From Hoplostethus atlanticus (taxonomy: Eukaryota > Chordata > Actinopteri > Trachichthyiformes > Trachichthyidae), in assembly GCA_034670405.1 (NCBI GenBank), contig JAXDDX010000001.1, positions 3,880,501 to 3,944,500 on the forward strand: DNA of 64,000 nt. Direction: 5' to 3'. This document shows positions 1 through 11,413 of this stretch, one piece after another (within the stretch, counting starts at the first letter, position 1; each line of letters opens with the position of its first letter). The translations under genes were made by a program, and so were the position numbers. The notes under the pieces were generated by a model. The model had not been told where the DNA came from, did not search any database, and saw only the letters and a list, made by a program, of their open reading frames with translations.

Positions 1-3000
1 TTTTTGCTGGGCTGCTAGTGATACAGTTGTCTGGCAGGAGTTTAAAGTAACTCATCTTGTTAGGTGACAGCATGATTGAACCTTTTGGAAGACAGATTTA
101 GGTTAGATGTGTAGATGTGAATTTTGTTTTTGCTGGGCGGTTGCCTTTATGTTCGTCTGGGAGGAGCTTTGCAAAAAGTACCTGACTGCTAGCTAAGGAC
201 GTGTCTGTGTGCGCTCATCTTTCTGTGTTTCAGGGGAGGAGCTAGCAAGTGACCGATAGTGCTATCCCTCATCTTAAGGTCTTAACACCCTTTGAATGGC
301 ATCTCCTGTCCCAGCAAACGTATTGGTGGTACAGAAGCAGGATATCATTTATTAGCGTTCATGCGTTCATTTTGTTACTATGAAATCTAAACCCTAGCCA
401 TGACCTTTAAAACACATACTACAAATGAGTTATTGCAGTTTGATGTTGTAGGGCAGATTAGTGGAGACTGCTGCTGCTGCTTCTCAGCCATGGTAGCAGA
501 GACAGCATGGGATGGAGGGATAGACCACACTAGACTTAGTGTGCTGCAGGCAGACAACCATGATCTACCCAGATACACAATCAAAACATACTCTTGCCCT
601 GCTACATGTGGAAATTAACTTAAATTGCCGTTACAGGCAAGGCCTCTATTTGACATTTGAAGAGTTCCCTCCCAGCTTTTCCTGACCATAAGTCCCAGTA
701 CAGCTAATACATTCACACTGTATCTCACATTACCCTTTTATCTGCCTCCGCTGTATCTTGATCCTACTGTGAGGAGTGTTTAATTTGGGTCGGAGCCTTC
801 TAGAGACCTGCCGTGGACTAGCGCCTGTCTCCCAAGAGGTTCTCAGTGAGCTGTCCACCAGGGTTTTGGCTGGCTACTGCTGCAATGCACAGCCCCACAT
901 AAAGCCACACAGACGGAGGGGGGAGAGAGGTGGTCTGTTCCCAGCCCCCGTCCAACAACAACGGGCCCCGCTGCAAACGCCGGGATGAATTCTGCACCGG
1001 TTTGCAACAGGCCCCGCCATCTCTGTCCCGAGCCCTGCAGCTGAGACTCAGCACACTGGCAGCTGCTTTATTGCCCTTTTAATTAAAGAAGCATGGGAGT
1101 TAGCCTGTGGCCTTGGGCTCCTCGCAGCGCCAGGTTAATGTTCATTAGTCCAGGTCGGTCTTAAAGGGGCCGCGGCCATGTATGCAACGGCAGAAAGTGG
1201 AGACGTCGGCCTGTTTTAAGAAGCACAAAATCAGTTTTTGCGTGAGCCAAGTGGTTTGATCACTGTCAGTTTTCTGTCTAGGATAGGATAGATCTGCCAC
1301 AAAGGATAGATCTTAATCGTCTATAGACACAGATAGAGATGGAGGGAGAGAGAGAGAGAGAGAGAGAGAGGAAAGGAGGAGAATAGGGAGTGAAGGCTGG
1401 ATATTAGTGTGGCTCCAAAACAAGGCAGTAAGAAATGCAGGGCCAGAACTGGGGGAGGACAGGGCTGCTAAATCTGGGTGCCGGTCTAGTGTCAGGGGGT
1501 CAAGCTGTGGATGACGCAGATTGGCGCAATAACAAAAATATCCCACCATAAACATGGCTGAGGAGCTCTAGCGTGTTAGCAGGCCCACTGGCCAAACTCC
1601 ACAGGACCCCCACAGCTCTGCTCTTTTTTCCCCAGGCCTGGGAGGGTCCACTGGGGCCTGGGGTTTGACGCAGCGCCCCTGTCCTTCTCAACCACAGTCC
1701 TCCAGGGGTCAGAGAGAAGGAGAATGGATGCCCAACCAGCTAGATCTCCCTCCTTGACCCTGACCTCCGTTTCACCCCTTTTTCTTCTTCTCTCTCTCCA
1801 AGTCTTTCGCTTTCTCCCAATTTCTCTCCCTCCCTCCCTTGGCTAGCTCTTCCTCCTACTCAATCTGTATCCAACTATGCAGTTACCTCTCTTAACCTCT
1901 CCCCAAGCTTTATCTTCATGGTTTTTTTTTTCTGAGCACCTCTTTTAAAATCCTTGGCCGGCGGTGAGCAGCTGAGGTTTCCAGGAGCAGAGCAGAACAG
2001 AGAAGAAGAGAGGGACTGAGCTGCATGTCTTAGCTACACTTCAGCATGGACAGGAACTGTCAGACATTAGCAGTGAGTTTGTCAATTCTTCTTACTTTCT
2101 TGAAAGTGTTAAGTGTGAGAAAAGCTAACTATCTCTATCTGTGCAATGAAAATGTACATGTATGCATGCCTATGTAACCTGGAGGTGAATCACACACAGA
2201 CAAACACCATACCTGCTGCTAGAACAGCCCTTTTCGGCTCCTGTCTGTGATGACTCACATCTGTCAGTGACTCACTGTGGGTTTCCATGCATCATAAACA
2301 CTCTTGCTCACATTCACACACACTCGCTCACCTTCAAATCTGCACTTAATCCCCTCAATGCTTTGGTCCTTTTACCTCTACCATTTATCTGACTGTGAGT
2401 ACAGTCAAGCTACCTTACCTGTGAGTACAACACAGGTGTGTGTGTGTGTGTGTGTGTGTGAGAATGGAGCATCCTCTCTATATGTAACAAACAAATGACA
2501 AATGATCTATGTAGCTCTACAGACTAAAAGAGGCTAGAGAAGCTGCTGCACTGAGGTGCCCATAAAAACATGCAGAAAAAAACGCTCTCCTGTCCCTGAC
2601 CACAACGAGGATGTACATCTGGAATTGGTCCCTGGGCGCCGAAGGAAAAAAGGGCTGCCCGCTGCTCCTGGCGGGCCCTGGAGGAAGGACGGCAAGGATG
2701 GGAAAAATGCAGAGGACAAATTCATTCGGACACCCTCCATGCATGTGCGTGTTGTGTTTTCGGCGGTCACTACCCCTAGCATGCGTGTGTTGTGTGTGTT
2801 AGTGCATGTGTGCACCCGTAATGTGATTAAATGAATCTTCTTCTAAATCTTCTGTCAACTGCAACCCGAGCTCCATTCACTAAAGACCTAACTGACTAAG
2901 GAGTTAGCTACTACATGAATATGACGCTGCGCTGAGAAACAAGTGAGCAGGAGTGTGTGTGTTGTCAAAGAGAGAGAGAGAGAAGTTATGCAGCAGATGG

Positions 3001-4059
3001 TGACCTTTACTTTTTCTGCTTTTAAGGAAAAATAATCCTGCAATTTGGGCTTCCGCAATAGGAGCCACAGTGCCCCCTAGTGGAACTGTACAAGAACAGC
3101 AGTCATTCAAAATAAACCTGCACGTGCAAAATGCCATTATAGTGAAGACCACCAACTCAGCTTTGAAGCCTTTGTCAGTGAGAGACGGAGAATCTTTCAC
3201 TGGGAAAAAAAATAGCTCTCCCTGTGTGAGCTGCCATGTGCCCTCGGCGGCTCGCTGGCTTTCAGGTGGTGCACATGCACTTTAGAACTCATTCATAATG
3301 TATCACACATGAGGCCCAGAGTGAACCGAGCGCCATACACAAAAACAAGCCCATTGTCTTTCCTGTGAGGCCTGATTCAGAGAAAAACAACATCAAGCCT
3401 TGGGGCGATTCACAAGGTTCACTTCAAGTGCATTGGGCAAATCTGCAGTGATCAGGGGCCAATTTTCAAGAAGTGATTCTCTAATGCCCCCTGTTGTCTA
3501 AAAAGAAAACTACAAAACAAAACAAGGCCATCAAATGAATCAGTTGTAAAGAGGACAACAAATAGGCACATCAAAGCACCAGACAATCCATCTGCAATTC
3601 CTTTTGTGATGAGGATTTGGACGGAGTTGAGTTGGACGTGGCCCATCCTCTTAGTGTGGCTATGAACAGAGTTGTAATTAAGCTTTGTTCTGTGTATTGT
3701 ATCACTTTCAAGGATGAAGGATCAATGGCATCGACTCAATGCTGCTACCACTACTACTACTACTACTACATCATTCTTACCTATAAATCAAGCTTTTCAA
3801 TATACGGACTTTGAACATTTGAACTATGCTATATGAATATGTAGTAATAATAGATTTGAAAACAAGCCTACATCTTGGTATTGTAGTACACATTCATTCA
3901 CCACCATGGAAGGAGCCAGCCAACCACGAAGAAGGATGCTATCCTTCTTTACCATCTCTCTCAAATTCCCCTCCGCTACTGGCTATCTTCAAAATCATTT
4001 TCATGGAAACGCGTCATGAGAAGGAGAATCTTATTCCAAAACGAGTGAAACTGACTCAC
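1..4059. other. aebp2 intron 5 (partial)
   Basis: No further aebp2 exon was found on the minus strand. The stretch contains a GA run near 1346-1371, a GT run at about 2436-2461, a CTA triplet run at about 3749-3772, and a GC-rich non-repetitive patch at about 780-1210 that could be conserved noncoding DNA. Nothing else is supported. Confidence 0.6.
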
Positions 4060-4184
4060 GGTGCTGTGGAAGACCACGCTGTGGCCGTTGCCTACGCTCT
4101 CGATGTGGGTGGCCAGGTTGAGGCAGATAGCCCTGTGGCGGATGGCGTCCATGGTCTGGGCATCGAAGAAGTCATGGGGCCTCG
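4060..4184 (-). CDS. aebp2: aebp2 exon 5
   Basis: The acceptor is CTCCAG|CGAGGC and the donor AGCACC|GTGAGT. It encodes [18 protein letters not shown] and on to GHSVVFHST, a conserved AEBP2 C-terminal block of the SUZ12/nucleosome-contact region (role known from the family). The next exon is not in the window. Confidence 0.96.
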
Positions 4185-7100
4185 CTGGAGGGAGAGAAGG
4201 ACAGACTGGGATGAGGAGCAGGGCCATTGTGGCCCTGATGTAAAATTCCATGACTTTTCCATGATTGTCCATAACTACGTTTGAGTGCTACAGTCACAGT
4301 AGGGTACGACTTTCTGAAAGCCAGTGCCGATATTTTTGTCTTGAAGCTGCCAATAGCCAATATATAGTATCTTTAAATGTGACTATTTTCATACCAAAAC
4401 AATTACAAGCATTCCCCCCTGAATGTTATTCTTGGCAGGGTGGAAAAGCCTCTGAAACAGCATTTAGACCATCATGGGATACGAAAACGCCACTGAAACC
4501 AATACTAATGAAATGCTGTGGTCAGGGTGGTGGACAATACTGGCTGGCTGACATCCGATATTTATTAAAAGGCCGATATATTGGTCTAACCCTTGTAAAC
4601 GGTCTGGTGTCCACTACAGTTGGGCTTGCTGTGGAGAAGTGACCATACAATTAATAAAAACTGCTGAAAACTAATGCAATGACATACATTCTAGCATATT
4701 CTGGTAAAGTGAGCCATTTGTACAATTCCCTGTAACACACGCACACACACACACACACACACGTCTGAACTGCATGAATGGCTACAGCAGATCCAGTTAA
4801 AAGTGCTCTCCTTCCTACCGTCTTCAATAATCAACAGCTATTGCTGCAATGCCAAGGAGGTGGGAAGAATCATTTCATTAGCTGATGTTGTTATAAGGGT
4901 AATTCTAGAGAGGTGGTTCAACCTGCCGTCTCCAACGTGTTTTAGAAAATAAGTCAGCTTTAACAGAAAATGACACCATGTAGTGATCTAATTAGGTCAC
5001 AGGCTTAATATGGGATAATGCTGTTAAATATAAATCACTGTTTAAATATTGGAAGGTGGCCGTCTTCACCTCTAGGCCTTAAATTTATGTTTGGTATCAA
5101 AACAATACCAAATTGAACTCTAATTTTTCAATAGAACATCTTGATATCTTTTAAATGAAAGTTGAAAAATTCTGTTCTATTTTGTGGAGTTAAATTGGAA
5201 AACTAAAAACATTTTGTCTCCAATTTTCATGTCACTACCGTATGTGTTATAGAAGGAGCATCTGTCTAAATCCATGAATGACTATAACTTGCAAATAATC
5301 TAGATATTAAAAAAAAGTTCATTACAATGGGAAAATTCATTGGAAAGATCAAGACGATTTTTTTTTTATGTAAAAATGTGTGACCGTACATTTAGTAGAT
5401 TTGTGTATCTTAGACTAACACATATGTGCTTTAGTACTGGGGGAAATAAAATACATATCAGATTTTTACACCCCCCAGTTTGAAGTGTTTCTGTAGAATC
5501 ATCCATCTACACTAGCTTTTATCAGGGATGTAGAAATTTGACAATCGTGGAGAGAAAAAAAAGTTGCAGTCTAATATCTAAGAAATGCCATTCAGGATGG
5601 TCTTTGTATTGTCTGAACACTAGAGAGCGCAAGGCTGGCTAGTTCTAGCTTATCACACAGCTGAACTCACTGCTGTTTAGACGCAGGCGGCGGGCGGCAA
5701 GATGAAACTGAAATTGAGGATGCTCTGTCAAGTTTGAAATCTGCTGTGTGGCAGCATGATGGGTTTCCAGTTAAGGAAGAAAATGTCAACAACTGACAAG
5801 ACAAAGACTATTTGCAAGTATTGTCTGTCTTGTCTAGTAACATGCAGCACCATGTACAACCCCTCACAGTGACAAGCTTCAAATCATATAAGATAAACCA
5901 ACCGACTTACCTTCTCAAAATCAGGGAACTTAATATAAATCTGCTTGTTCCGAAAACAATTCTATGACCAATTTAAAAATCCCACAACAAATTGAAAATG
6001 GAAAAAGCATTCCAAATAACTGCAGCTCATCACGGACCCCAACGAAATGGACAGAAAAGGACGACTGCAAACGGCAAAACCTATCCCTAGCAGCTCGGCC
6101 CCATAGAGGCAAGTTTAAAAAAAAAGAAGCAGATTAAGTGATGCTGTGACAGACGGGACCATCTGAAGCTGAGCCTGCCACCAGGGAGCTAACAGGCTAC
6201 CTGAACACAGACACCCTGGCTGGGAGAGACAGGGGCCACAGCAGTAACATCCCCCCTCAGTTGTTCTGTGAAACTAGAGACGCTCCTTCAAACGGCTCCA
6301 GGGAAAATCTGTCAGGCTGAGGAAGATGTGCCTGTTCCTGGGTGTTTGTGTATGTGTCTCCCCCCGGCTCTAGCTTCTCCACCTAAGGGATGTGGGAGGT
6401 CATGAAGCTGAAAACATCTCTTCAGACACTCCGCTTACAAGAAAAGTTCAGAACTAAGTTGTGAGCTAAAAGTGTCACGTAAGCAAAGCACTTCTTAGAA
6501 GGGTGTTACAACTCATCCCACACTACCTGCAAATCCTGTTCAACTTGTAATCCTTGTCAAAAAGGGAAAAAAGGGTGAAACTGCATTAAGAAATTGATTA
6601 GAGAGAGGTTATGTGCCAGTTAGGTACATACGTAGGGAGCGCCTGCGTTTGTTCTTGAGTTTCTTCCTCTTGTTGAGTCCGGCCTTGGAGTGCGACTCCT
6701 CCTTGAGTTTGGCCTGGCTGGACATTTTGGAGGAGCTCTGCTGGCTGAAGTGGCTCGGTACGTGACGTGCCAGCCCCCCCTGGGAGGCAAAGCTGGCATT
6801 GCAGCCCCCGACTACACACTGGGAAGCGAGGTAGAAAGAACACAGCGGATTAGGGATAGGACTCCCAAAAAAAAAGTGTTGCTGCAGTTTCATTTATGAC
6901 TCAGTGAGACAAAGATGACACATTTTCAAGTTAGCGGAGGACACATTCTTATTTCCAGCAATGGTGTGGGGGAGTAGTTACTGGGGAAAGGAAGGTTATA
7001 CACTCCCGGGTCCAGATGTTGATAAATACCGGCAATACACAGAATATTATCAGACAGATTTTATTGATTATCCCAATTACTGATGAAGTAGAGGATGCAC

Positions 7101-8535
7101 ATCATGTCAAGAGTTCCTGAGGTCCTACCTTGAAGGGCTTGTCCCCACTGTGGGTCAGCATGTGCCTCTGGAGCCAACTCTGACTGGTGGACGGCGTGTT
7201 GTACACCTTACAACCCTTCCACAGACACACAAACACCTGAGGAACACAAACACACAGAGAGAGAGAGAGACATGCAGACCCACACATGAGGAGAGGATCA
7301 TTCACTACCACGGGAGGAGTGGATATATGAGAGGAGGGAGTTAGACAAGGAGAAAGAAGATACAAGGGAGGGGGTAAAAGAGAAACAGGGCAGCAAAATG
7401 GGGGTAGTTACACAGGGGGGGGGAGGGAGAGAAAGCAAAAGAGAGAGACTTCTCAAAGGGAAAGTCTGTGTCAGAATAGAGGAAGAATTCAATAAGGAGT
7501 TAACCTACAAGTTCAGGCCTACTGACCCCTCCTCTCTGCCCGTCCACGTGGATGCCCCTGATGTGCTCGGCCAGGTCGGGGCTGGAGTTGAAGCACTCCA
7601 GGCAGAGGTCCCAGCAGCAGGTGTAGGCCACCGTCTTGGCCCCGGAGGAGCCGGCGCTGCCCTGGCCGTTCATCATGGCGGGGGTGGAGCGCCCGCTGGA
7701 CACCGTGCTCTCCATTTCCATTAGGGTGCTGCTGATGCTGAGAGAGAGGAGAGGAGAGGGGCGGGGGGGGAGACAGAGAGAGAGTATAAGTCCACCATCA
7801 ACATCTTACTGTTCTCAAGCAGGCTTTCCACAGCTTTGAGGGACGGGTGCAGATGTTATTCAGTGACTAGAATGCGTGAAATCCTCTGGCTGCAACTGAT
7901 TTTCCCCGCATGCCACTTTTATCGCTCATACCTGCTAAGTGCTAAACTACTGTAACGCGTTACCACCCAACACTGGTGTCATGCCGTTTCTCCGTCCCCC
8001 ACCTGTCCTCGGAGTCCATCCGGCTCAGCGGCTCGCCGTCTGAGGAGGACATCTCCACACTCGGCCGCCTCTTGTCGCTGAGCTCCCCGCCTCCTCCGCC
8101 GCCGGGTTTCTCCCCGTCCTCGCAGATGGTTTTGCTCTTTTCGCAGTCCATCTCTGGAGACCGGCTTTCCTCTCCTGGTTCGGACTTCATTTCTTTAACC
8201 GTGTTGTCGCTGGCAGGTCCGTTGGAATCTGCCGGACTTTTCTGCGGCTCCGACTTTTGCTGTGGTTCTCCGGTAGCGGCTGTCGCCTCCGGGTTGGCCG
8301 TGACTGCTGCGTCTGTCACCGCCTCGGCCGCGGCCTCTTCCGCCGCTGCAGCGGGATTCTCGTCGCCCGGCCCGCCGTCAGCCTCTTCCATCTTCGGCTC
8401 TACGCCACCGCCTGGTTCCTCTGTTTTCGGCTCTGGGAGGCCTTTCTCTTCCTCCCCGCCCTCGGTTTTCTCTAAGAGCGGCCCATCGTCCTTTAAACCC
8501 AATGCGGGTGTCGCTTGCGTAGCGGCAGCAGCCAT
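4060..8535 (-). CDS. aebp2: AEBP2, PRC2 accessory zinc-finger protein (5 coding exons, 3' end outside window)
   Basis: Exons 8535-8003, 7737-7527, 7236-7129, 6818-6632 and 4184-4060 join in one frame (1,164 nt, 388 codons), and every junction has GT/AG. The predicted protein has an acidic, Ala/Glu/Pro-rich N-terminus, the conserved [14 protein letters not shown] stretch, three C2H2-type zinc fingers, a Lys/Arg-rich segment ([12 protein letters not shown]) and then [10 protein letters not shown]. All of these match vertebrate AEBP2 in order. In the known family, AEBP2 is a nuclear cofactor of Polycomb repressive complex 2 (with SUZ12, EZH2, EED and JARID2) that promotes nucleosome binding and H3K27 methylation. 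The frame is open at the last visible donor (GTGAGT at 4059). The terminal segment, about 70 residues in mammals (beginning VIAKRK), was not found in 1-4059 and is presumably to the left. plekha5 lies directly upstream on the same strand. Confidence 0.96.
4185..6631. other. aebp2 intron 4
   Basis: The intron holds an interspersed repeat copy (about 4295-4620) and a short CA microsatellite (about 4737-4762). The rest is AT-rich unique-looking sequence with no exon. Confidence 0.7.
4295..4620. repeat. interspersed repeat, copy 1 of an unnamed family
   Basis: Segments such as GCCAATAGCCAATAT, CTTGGCAGGGTGGAAAA and CAGCATTTAGACCAT recur in the same order and orientation at 43460-43690. The end contains CCGATATATTGG, a palindrome-like motif common in fish repeats. 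I cannot assign the superfamily. Confidence 0.6.
6632..6818 (-). CDS. aebp2: aebp2 exon 4, third zinc finger and basic segment
   Basis: The acceptor is TTCCCAG|TGTGTA and the donor CTAC|GTATGT. Zinc finger 3 ([10 protein letters not shown]...HVPSHF) is followed by a Ser/Lys-rich linker and the basic block [12 protein letters not shown]. The exon ends in phase 1. The split codon plus the next exon rebuilds SLPRPHDFF. Confidence 0.97.
7129..7236 (-). CDS. aebp2: aebp2 exon 3, second zinc finger
   Basis: The exon is exactly 36 codons, from CTCAG|GTGTTT to AAG|GTAGGA. It encodes [15 protein letters not shown] through [12 protein letters not shown]. Zinc finger 2 shows C-x4-C at VCLWKGC and paired His at HMLTH. 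It is almost identical to mammalian AEBP2. Confidence 0.97.
7527..7737 (-). CDS. aebp2: aebp2 exon 2, first zinc finger
   Basis: The acceptor CTCAG|CATCAG is at 7738/7737 and the donor GGAGGG|GTCAGT at 7527/7526. The split Ser codon rebuilds SEDSISST as in mammals. The exon encodes the Ser/Thr-rich linker [14 protein letters not shown] and zinc finger 1 ([19 protein letters not shown] ending in HIRGIH). It ends in phase 0 after GQRGG. Confidence 0.96.
8003..8535 (-). CDS. aebp2: aebp2 coding exon 1
   Basis: The ATG at 8535-8533 sits in a good context (GAAATGG) and opens [13 protein letters not shown]. The exon is low-complexity, with Glu/Ala/Pro/Gly runs including a GGGGGG tract near its end, then the conserved [14 protein letters not shown]. 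The donor is GACAG|GTGGGG at 8003/8002, leaving phase 2. The exon is CpG-dense. It is shorter than the human first exon, which carries longer acidic and Gly/Ser tracts. Low-complexity length differences are expected in this family. Confidence 0.93.
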
Positions 8536-8768
8536 TTCAGTAGCGGGCCTACCTACGCACTGGGATACTTTCGATATCTAAATTTCACCGTAGCAACGTC
8601 AAATGTCCTGGTACAGCGGGACGCTCGAGCAAGCCTCACTGTCAGCTCCGGTTGGACAGAGGCAGCAGGGGGCGGAGAACCCCTGACGTTGATATTTGGG
8701 CTTTCCACGTGTCTCCGAAATCACACAACTCGTTTTTTTTTTACAACAGGAGCCAATGTTTACTAGAG
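8536..8768 (-). promoter_or_regulatory. aebp2 5'UTR and promoter region (CpG island edge)
   Basis: CpG dinucleotides are dense from about 7960 to 8660, covering exon 1 and continuing upstream of the ATG, then fall off. This pattern is usual for a TATA-less housekeeping promoter. The exact transcription start cannot be read from sequence. The region ends at a hAT-like repeat starting at 8769. Confidence 0.6.
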
Positions 8769-9045
8769 CAGCGGTTCCCAAACGGGGGTCCGAGGACCTC
8801 CAGGGGACCCCGGCAAAATGAGGATTATAGTTTAACGTCGCTGTTATGTCATCCAGTAGAAAAGAGACTGAGACTTATTCTGACAAGTTTCATGCTCCCC
8901 ACTGCTCCCACAACCCCAAGTAGCCTACAGACAGACACAACTATTCTTAGAAAGGACCCCCCTGCGAAAAACCTTTATCAAATGGGCTTCTGCGGTCTGA
9001 ACGTTTCTGTCTGGGCGACCTCGACGTGAAAGACTGGGAACCTCA
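8769..9045. mobile_element. hAT-like non-autonomous element (MITE)
   Basis: The left end CAGCGGTTCCCAAAC and the right end GACTGGGAACCTCA are imperfect inverted repeats of the hAT-like CAGNGGTTCCCAAAC type. No transposase is present. No clean 8-bp target duplication could be confirmed, so the exact borders are uncertain. The element lies just upstream of the aebp2 promoter. Confidence 0.55.
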
Positions 9046-9726
9046 ACCTACTCAACTCGAGGTTGCTTAGTAGAATGATGACAGCAACTGAGACACAATG
9101 ACTCACAGCCATGTGCTGATAAGAAATATACGCATGGTGTTATCATGTTGCTGTATTTTATGGTTACGGAAACATTTCGTGAACGGCAATACAGTAAATT
9201 GTAACGTTATAATGTAACGTGCAGACACACCATTGGACGCAAGGGGGCGCCATGGCTCTAGCTTTAAATAATCTCTAGTTAGAGCCAGTCTGCTGCAGGA
9301 TCTCAAATCAGTCTGACAAAATCTGACCATGAACCCGGGTTCACCTACCTGTCCAGGAGACCCATTTTACATCAGAAAATGTTTTAATTAAAATCCACTT
9401 TTTGGTTCAATAATAATTTGAACAATATAATTTACTGACCCCTGACATTTTACACACCTGAATGTAAAGATCAATAATGAAAAGTTGTCTTCCACAAAGT
9501 CCCTGTTTTTTCATGCTGGGTTACAAATGATTTAGGTCACTGTAATGCTTCATTCTCAATATCCCCCACATTCTTCATACTGTAAGACAGAGCTGAATTC
9601 ATATGGGACCATGATTGACTGTAAAAAGTGTCTGTAACCTTAGTTGTCCACTACAGTGTTTTTATGAAAAAAAATGGTATTATTGAAAAATAAATCACAC
9701 ACAATGACTCAGTAAGAACAGCAACA
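9046..9726. other. intergenic DNA between plekha5 and aebp2
   Basis: This is short AT-rich sequence between the plekha5 poly(A) signal and the repeat upstream of aebp2. I see no open frame or RNA gene. Cleavage of plekha5 transcripts is expected in the last 10-30 bases of this stretch. Confidence 0.5.
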
Positions 9727-9732
9727 TTTATT
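9727..9732 (-). terminator. plekha5 poly(A) signal AATAAA
   Basis: The minus-strand hexamer AATAAA (plus TTTATT) is the only canonical signal I find between the plekha5 stop codon and the aebp2 promoter. It places the 3' end near 9700-9715 and gives a 3'UTR of about 1.7 kb. Confidence 0.6.
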
Positions 9733-10471
9733 TGACATGATATAAAACAGATGGGATATGAACAGTTGCATATCAAGTCTAGTATGTAGCCGTATATTGG
9801 ATACATCCTCCCATCCTGCTGTACCATGTACAGTATATACACAGTAAACCTCTGGTAATTACATTTTGTACAAACAAAACTCTTCATCCTGGATCCACAA
9901 ACGTCCTTATTGCTTTTTACATGTGCTATTCCATTTTTCAGTTCCAGGACCTCAAACCAACAAGTATAGAACCAAATACAACCAAACTCTGAAAAAAATG
10001 TTTCTCTCTCTCAGTTTAAATAGATCTCTCAGCAATACAAAAAGCAGTATAGCATGTCGTAAGCCAAAACATTCACATGTGTGTCGGCAACAGTGCGACA
10101 GGGACTGCAGAAGATCCGATGTTTAAATAATTACAACCCAGACAAAAAAAAAATATTACAAATCTTATTAATCTGCAGCGGTAAAGTGGCACCTCCTTGA
10201 ATTATGGATGAATTATATTTCATATATACTCATCTTTCACATAAACAAATGTTCTTTACACTTAATGGCTAAATATGAAGAGTAAGGTGGTGCTAATAAC
10301 TGACGTCAGATAAGAAACACTAAAGTGAATTAAAAAAAAAAGATTCAGCTGAATTAAAATCAAGTGAAAACATGTTAAAACCCTGTTGAACAAGCGTTGA
10401 AATATAAACTGGAAAGTTGCTTCAATGGTAAAGGAAATGTTTTTTTTCGCAGAGCTCAGTCCATAAACTCA

Positions 10472-10481
<10 letters not shown>

Positions 10482-10539
<58 letters not shown>
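10482..10539. repeat. (CA)n microsatellite in plekha5 3'UTR
   Basis: An almost pure CA run on the plus strand, read as GU repeats in the plekha5 mRNA. It is followed on the minus-strand side by a short CT/GA tract. Confidence 0.95.
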
Positions 10540-10788
10540 ATCAGCCCATGTTCAAACATAGAACTTAAAAATATAAAATAATGAAACCTCTTAAATAATG
10601 AAAAATGTAAATGCAATGACAACAACGGTATCGATGCCTTCTGCTGAGTTGAGGAGAGCGATAAGAACGTGGCGTCCGAGAGAGAGGGGCCGTCGTCGGG
10701 GGGAACGTCACAGTGGTGCTGGGGACACGGGAGCATGAGACGTCACAGTGAGGCGGGGGTGTGGTGTGGTCTCTCTGTCTCTGTAGGT

Positions 10789-10994
10789 CAGGGGTGTCAA
10801 ACCGTGTGCCATGGAGGGCCGAGAGTATGCAGGTTTTCGTTCCAACCCAAGAATACAGCAGGTGATTTCACTGATTACCACACCTTCAACCAGAGAGGAG
10901 GGACTAAATCAGTGAAATCACCTGGTGTAGTGTTCGGTTGGAATGAAAACCTGCATACTCTCGGCCCTCCATGGCACACGGTTTGACACCCCTG
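10789..10994. mobile_element. 206-bp foldback hAT-type MITE with perfect 8-bp TSD
   Basis: Left arm 10789-10876 and right arm 10905-10994 are near-perfect inverted repeats around a loop of about 28 nt. The termini are CAGGGGTGTC and GACACCCCTG. The flanks are an identical 8-bp duplication, CTGTAGGT, at 10781-10788 and 10995-11002. Eight-base duplications and CAGGG-type ends are hallmarks of the hAT superfamily. There is no coding capacity. It is inserted in the plekha5 3'UTR. Confidence 0.93.
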
Positions 10995-11413
10995 CTGTAG
11001 GTGGTGGGGCTTTGTGCTGATGTCCTAGTGGGGGAAGTCTTTGTGGCAGCTGGGCGTCTTCATACCTCCAAGGCTGTATCCTTCACGTGTAGGTTTTCAC
11101 TGAGGCCAGAGCCTGGGCTGCAGAGGGAGGCGGAGATTCAATGATGAGGGTGAGGGTCAAAGTCAACCAATCACAGTCAAGATAGGAGAGAGGACACCAG
11201 ATGCTTCAGGGTTCCTATACACTCGCCAGACCTTCACTTCACTTCATACCTTTGTAAGAACTCTTCTACCAGAGAGAAGTAACGACATAAAACATCACTC
11301 TCTTCATTCTGATGTACTTCTTCACCCCACAAACCAACATTCATAACACTGAGGACACTGTGAGCATTGTGAGTACAGACAAAACAGGTTGATGAAGGCT
11401 CTTACTGGTGCTA

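Larger units (their letters stand above)
9727..11413 (-). other. plekha5 3'UTR
   Basis: Noncoding sequence runs from the TAG at 11416-11414 to the poly(A) signal. It holds a roughly 58-bp CA/GT microsatellite (about 10482-10539) and a 206-bp foldback MITE (10789-10994). Both would be part of the mature mRNA if no earlier cleavage site is used. The extent is inferred from the poly(A) signal only. Confidence 0.55.

Noticed and set aside
1313..1555. Ser/Leu-rich open frames over GA and CT runs (also near 25800-26260)
   Set aside because: Direct translations of microsatellites.
7976..8581. 201-codon plus-strand open frame
   Set aside because: Antisense shadow of GC-rich aebp2 exon 1; the composition mirrors the exon's Glu/Ala/Pro bias.
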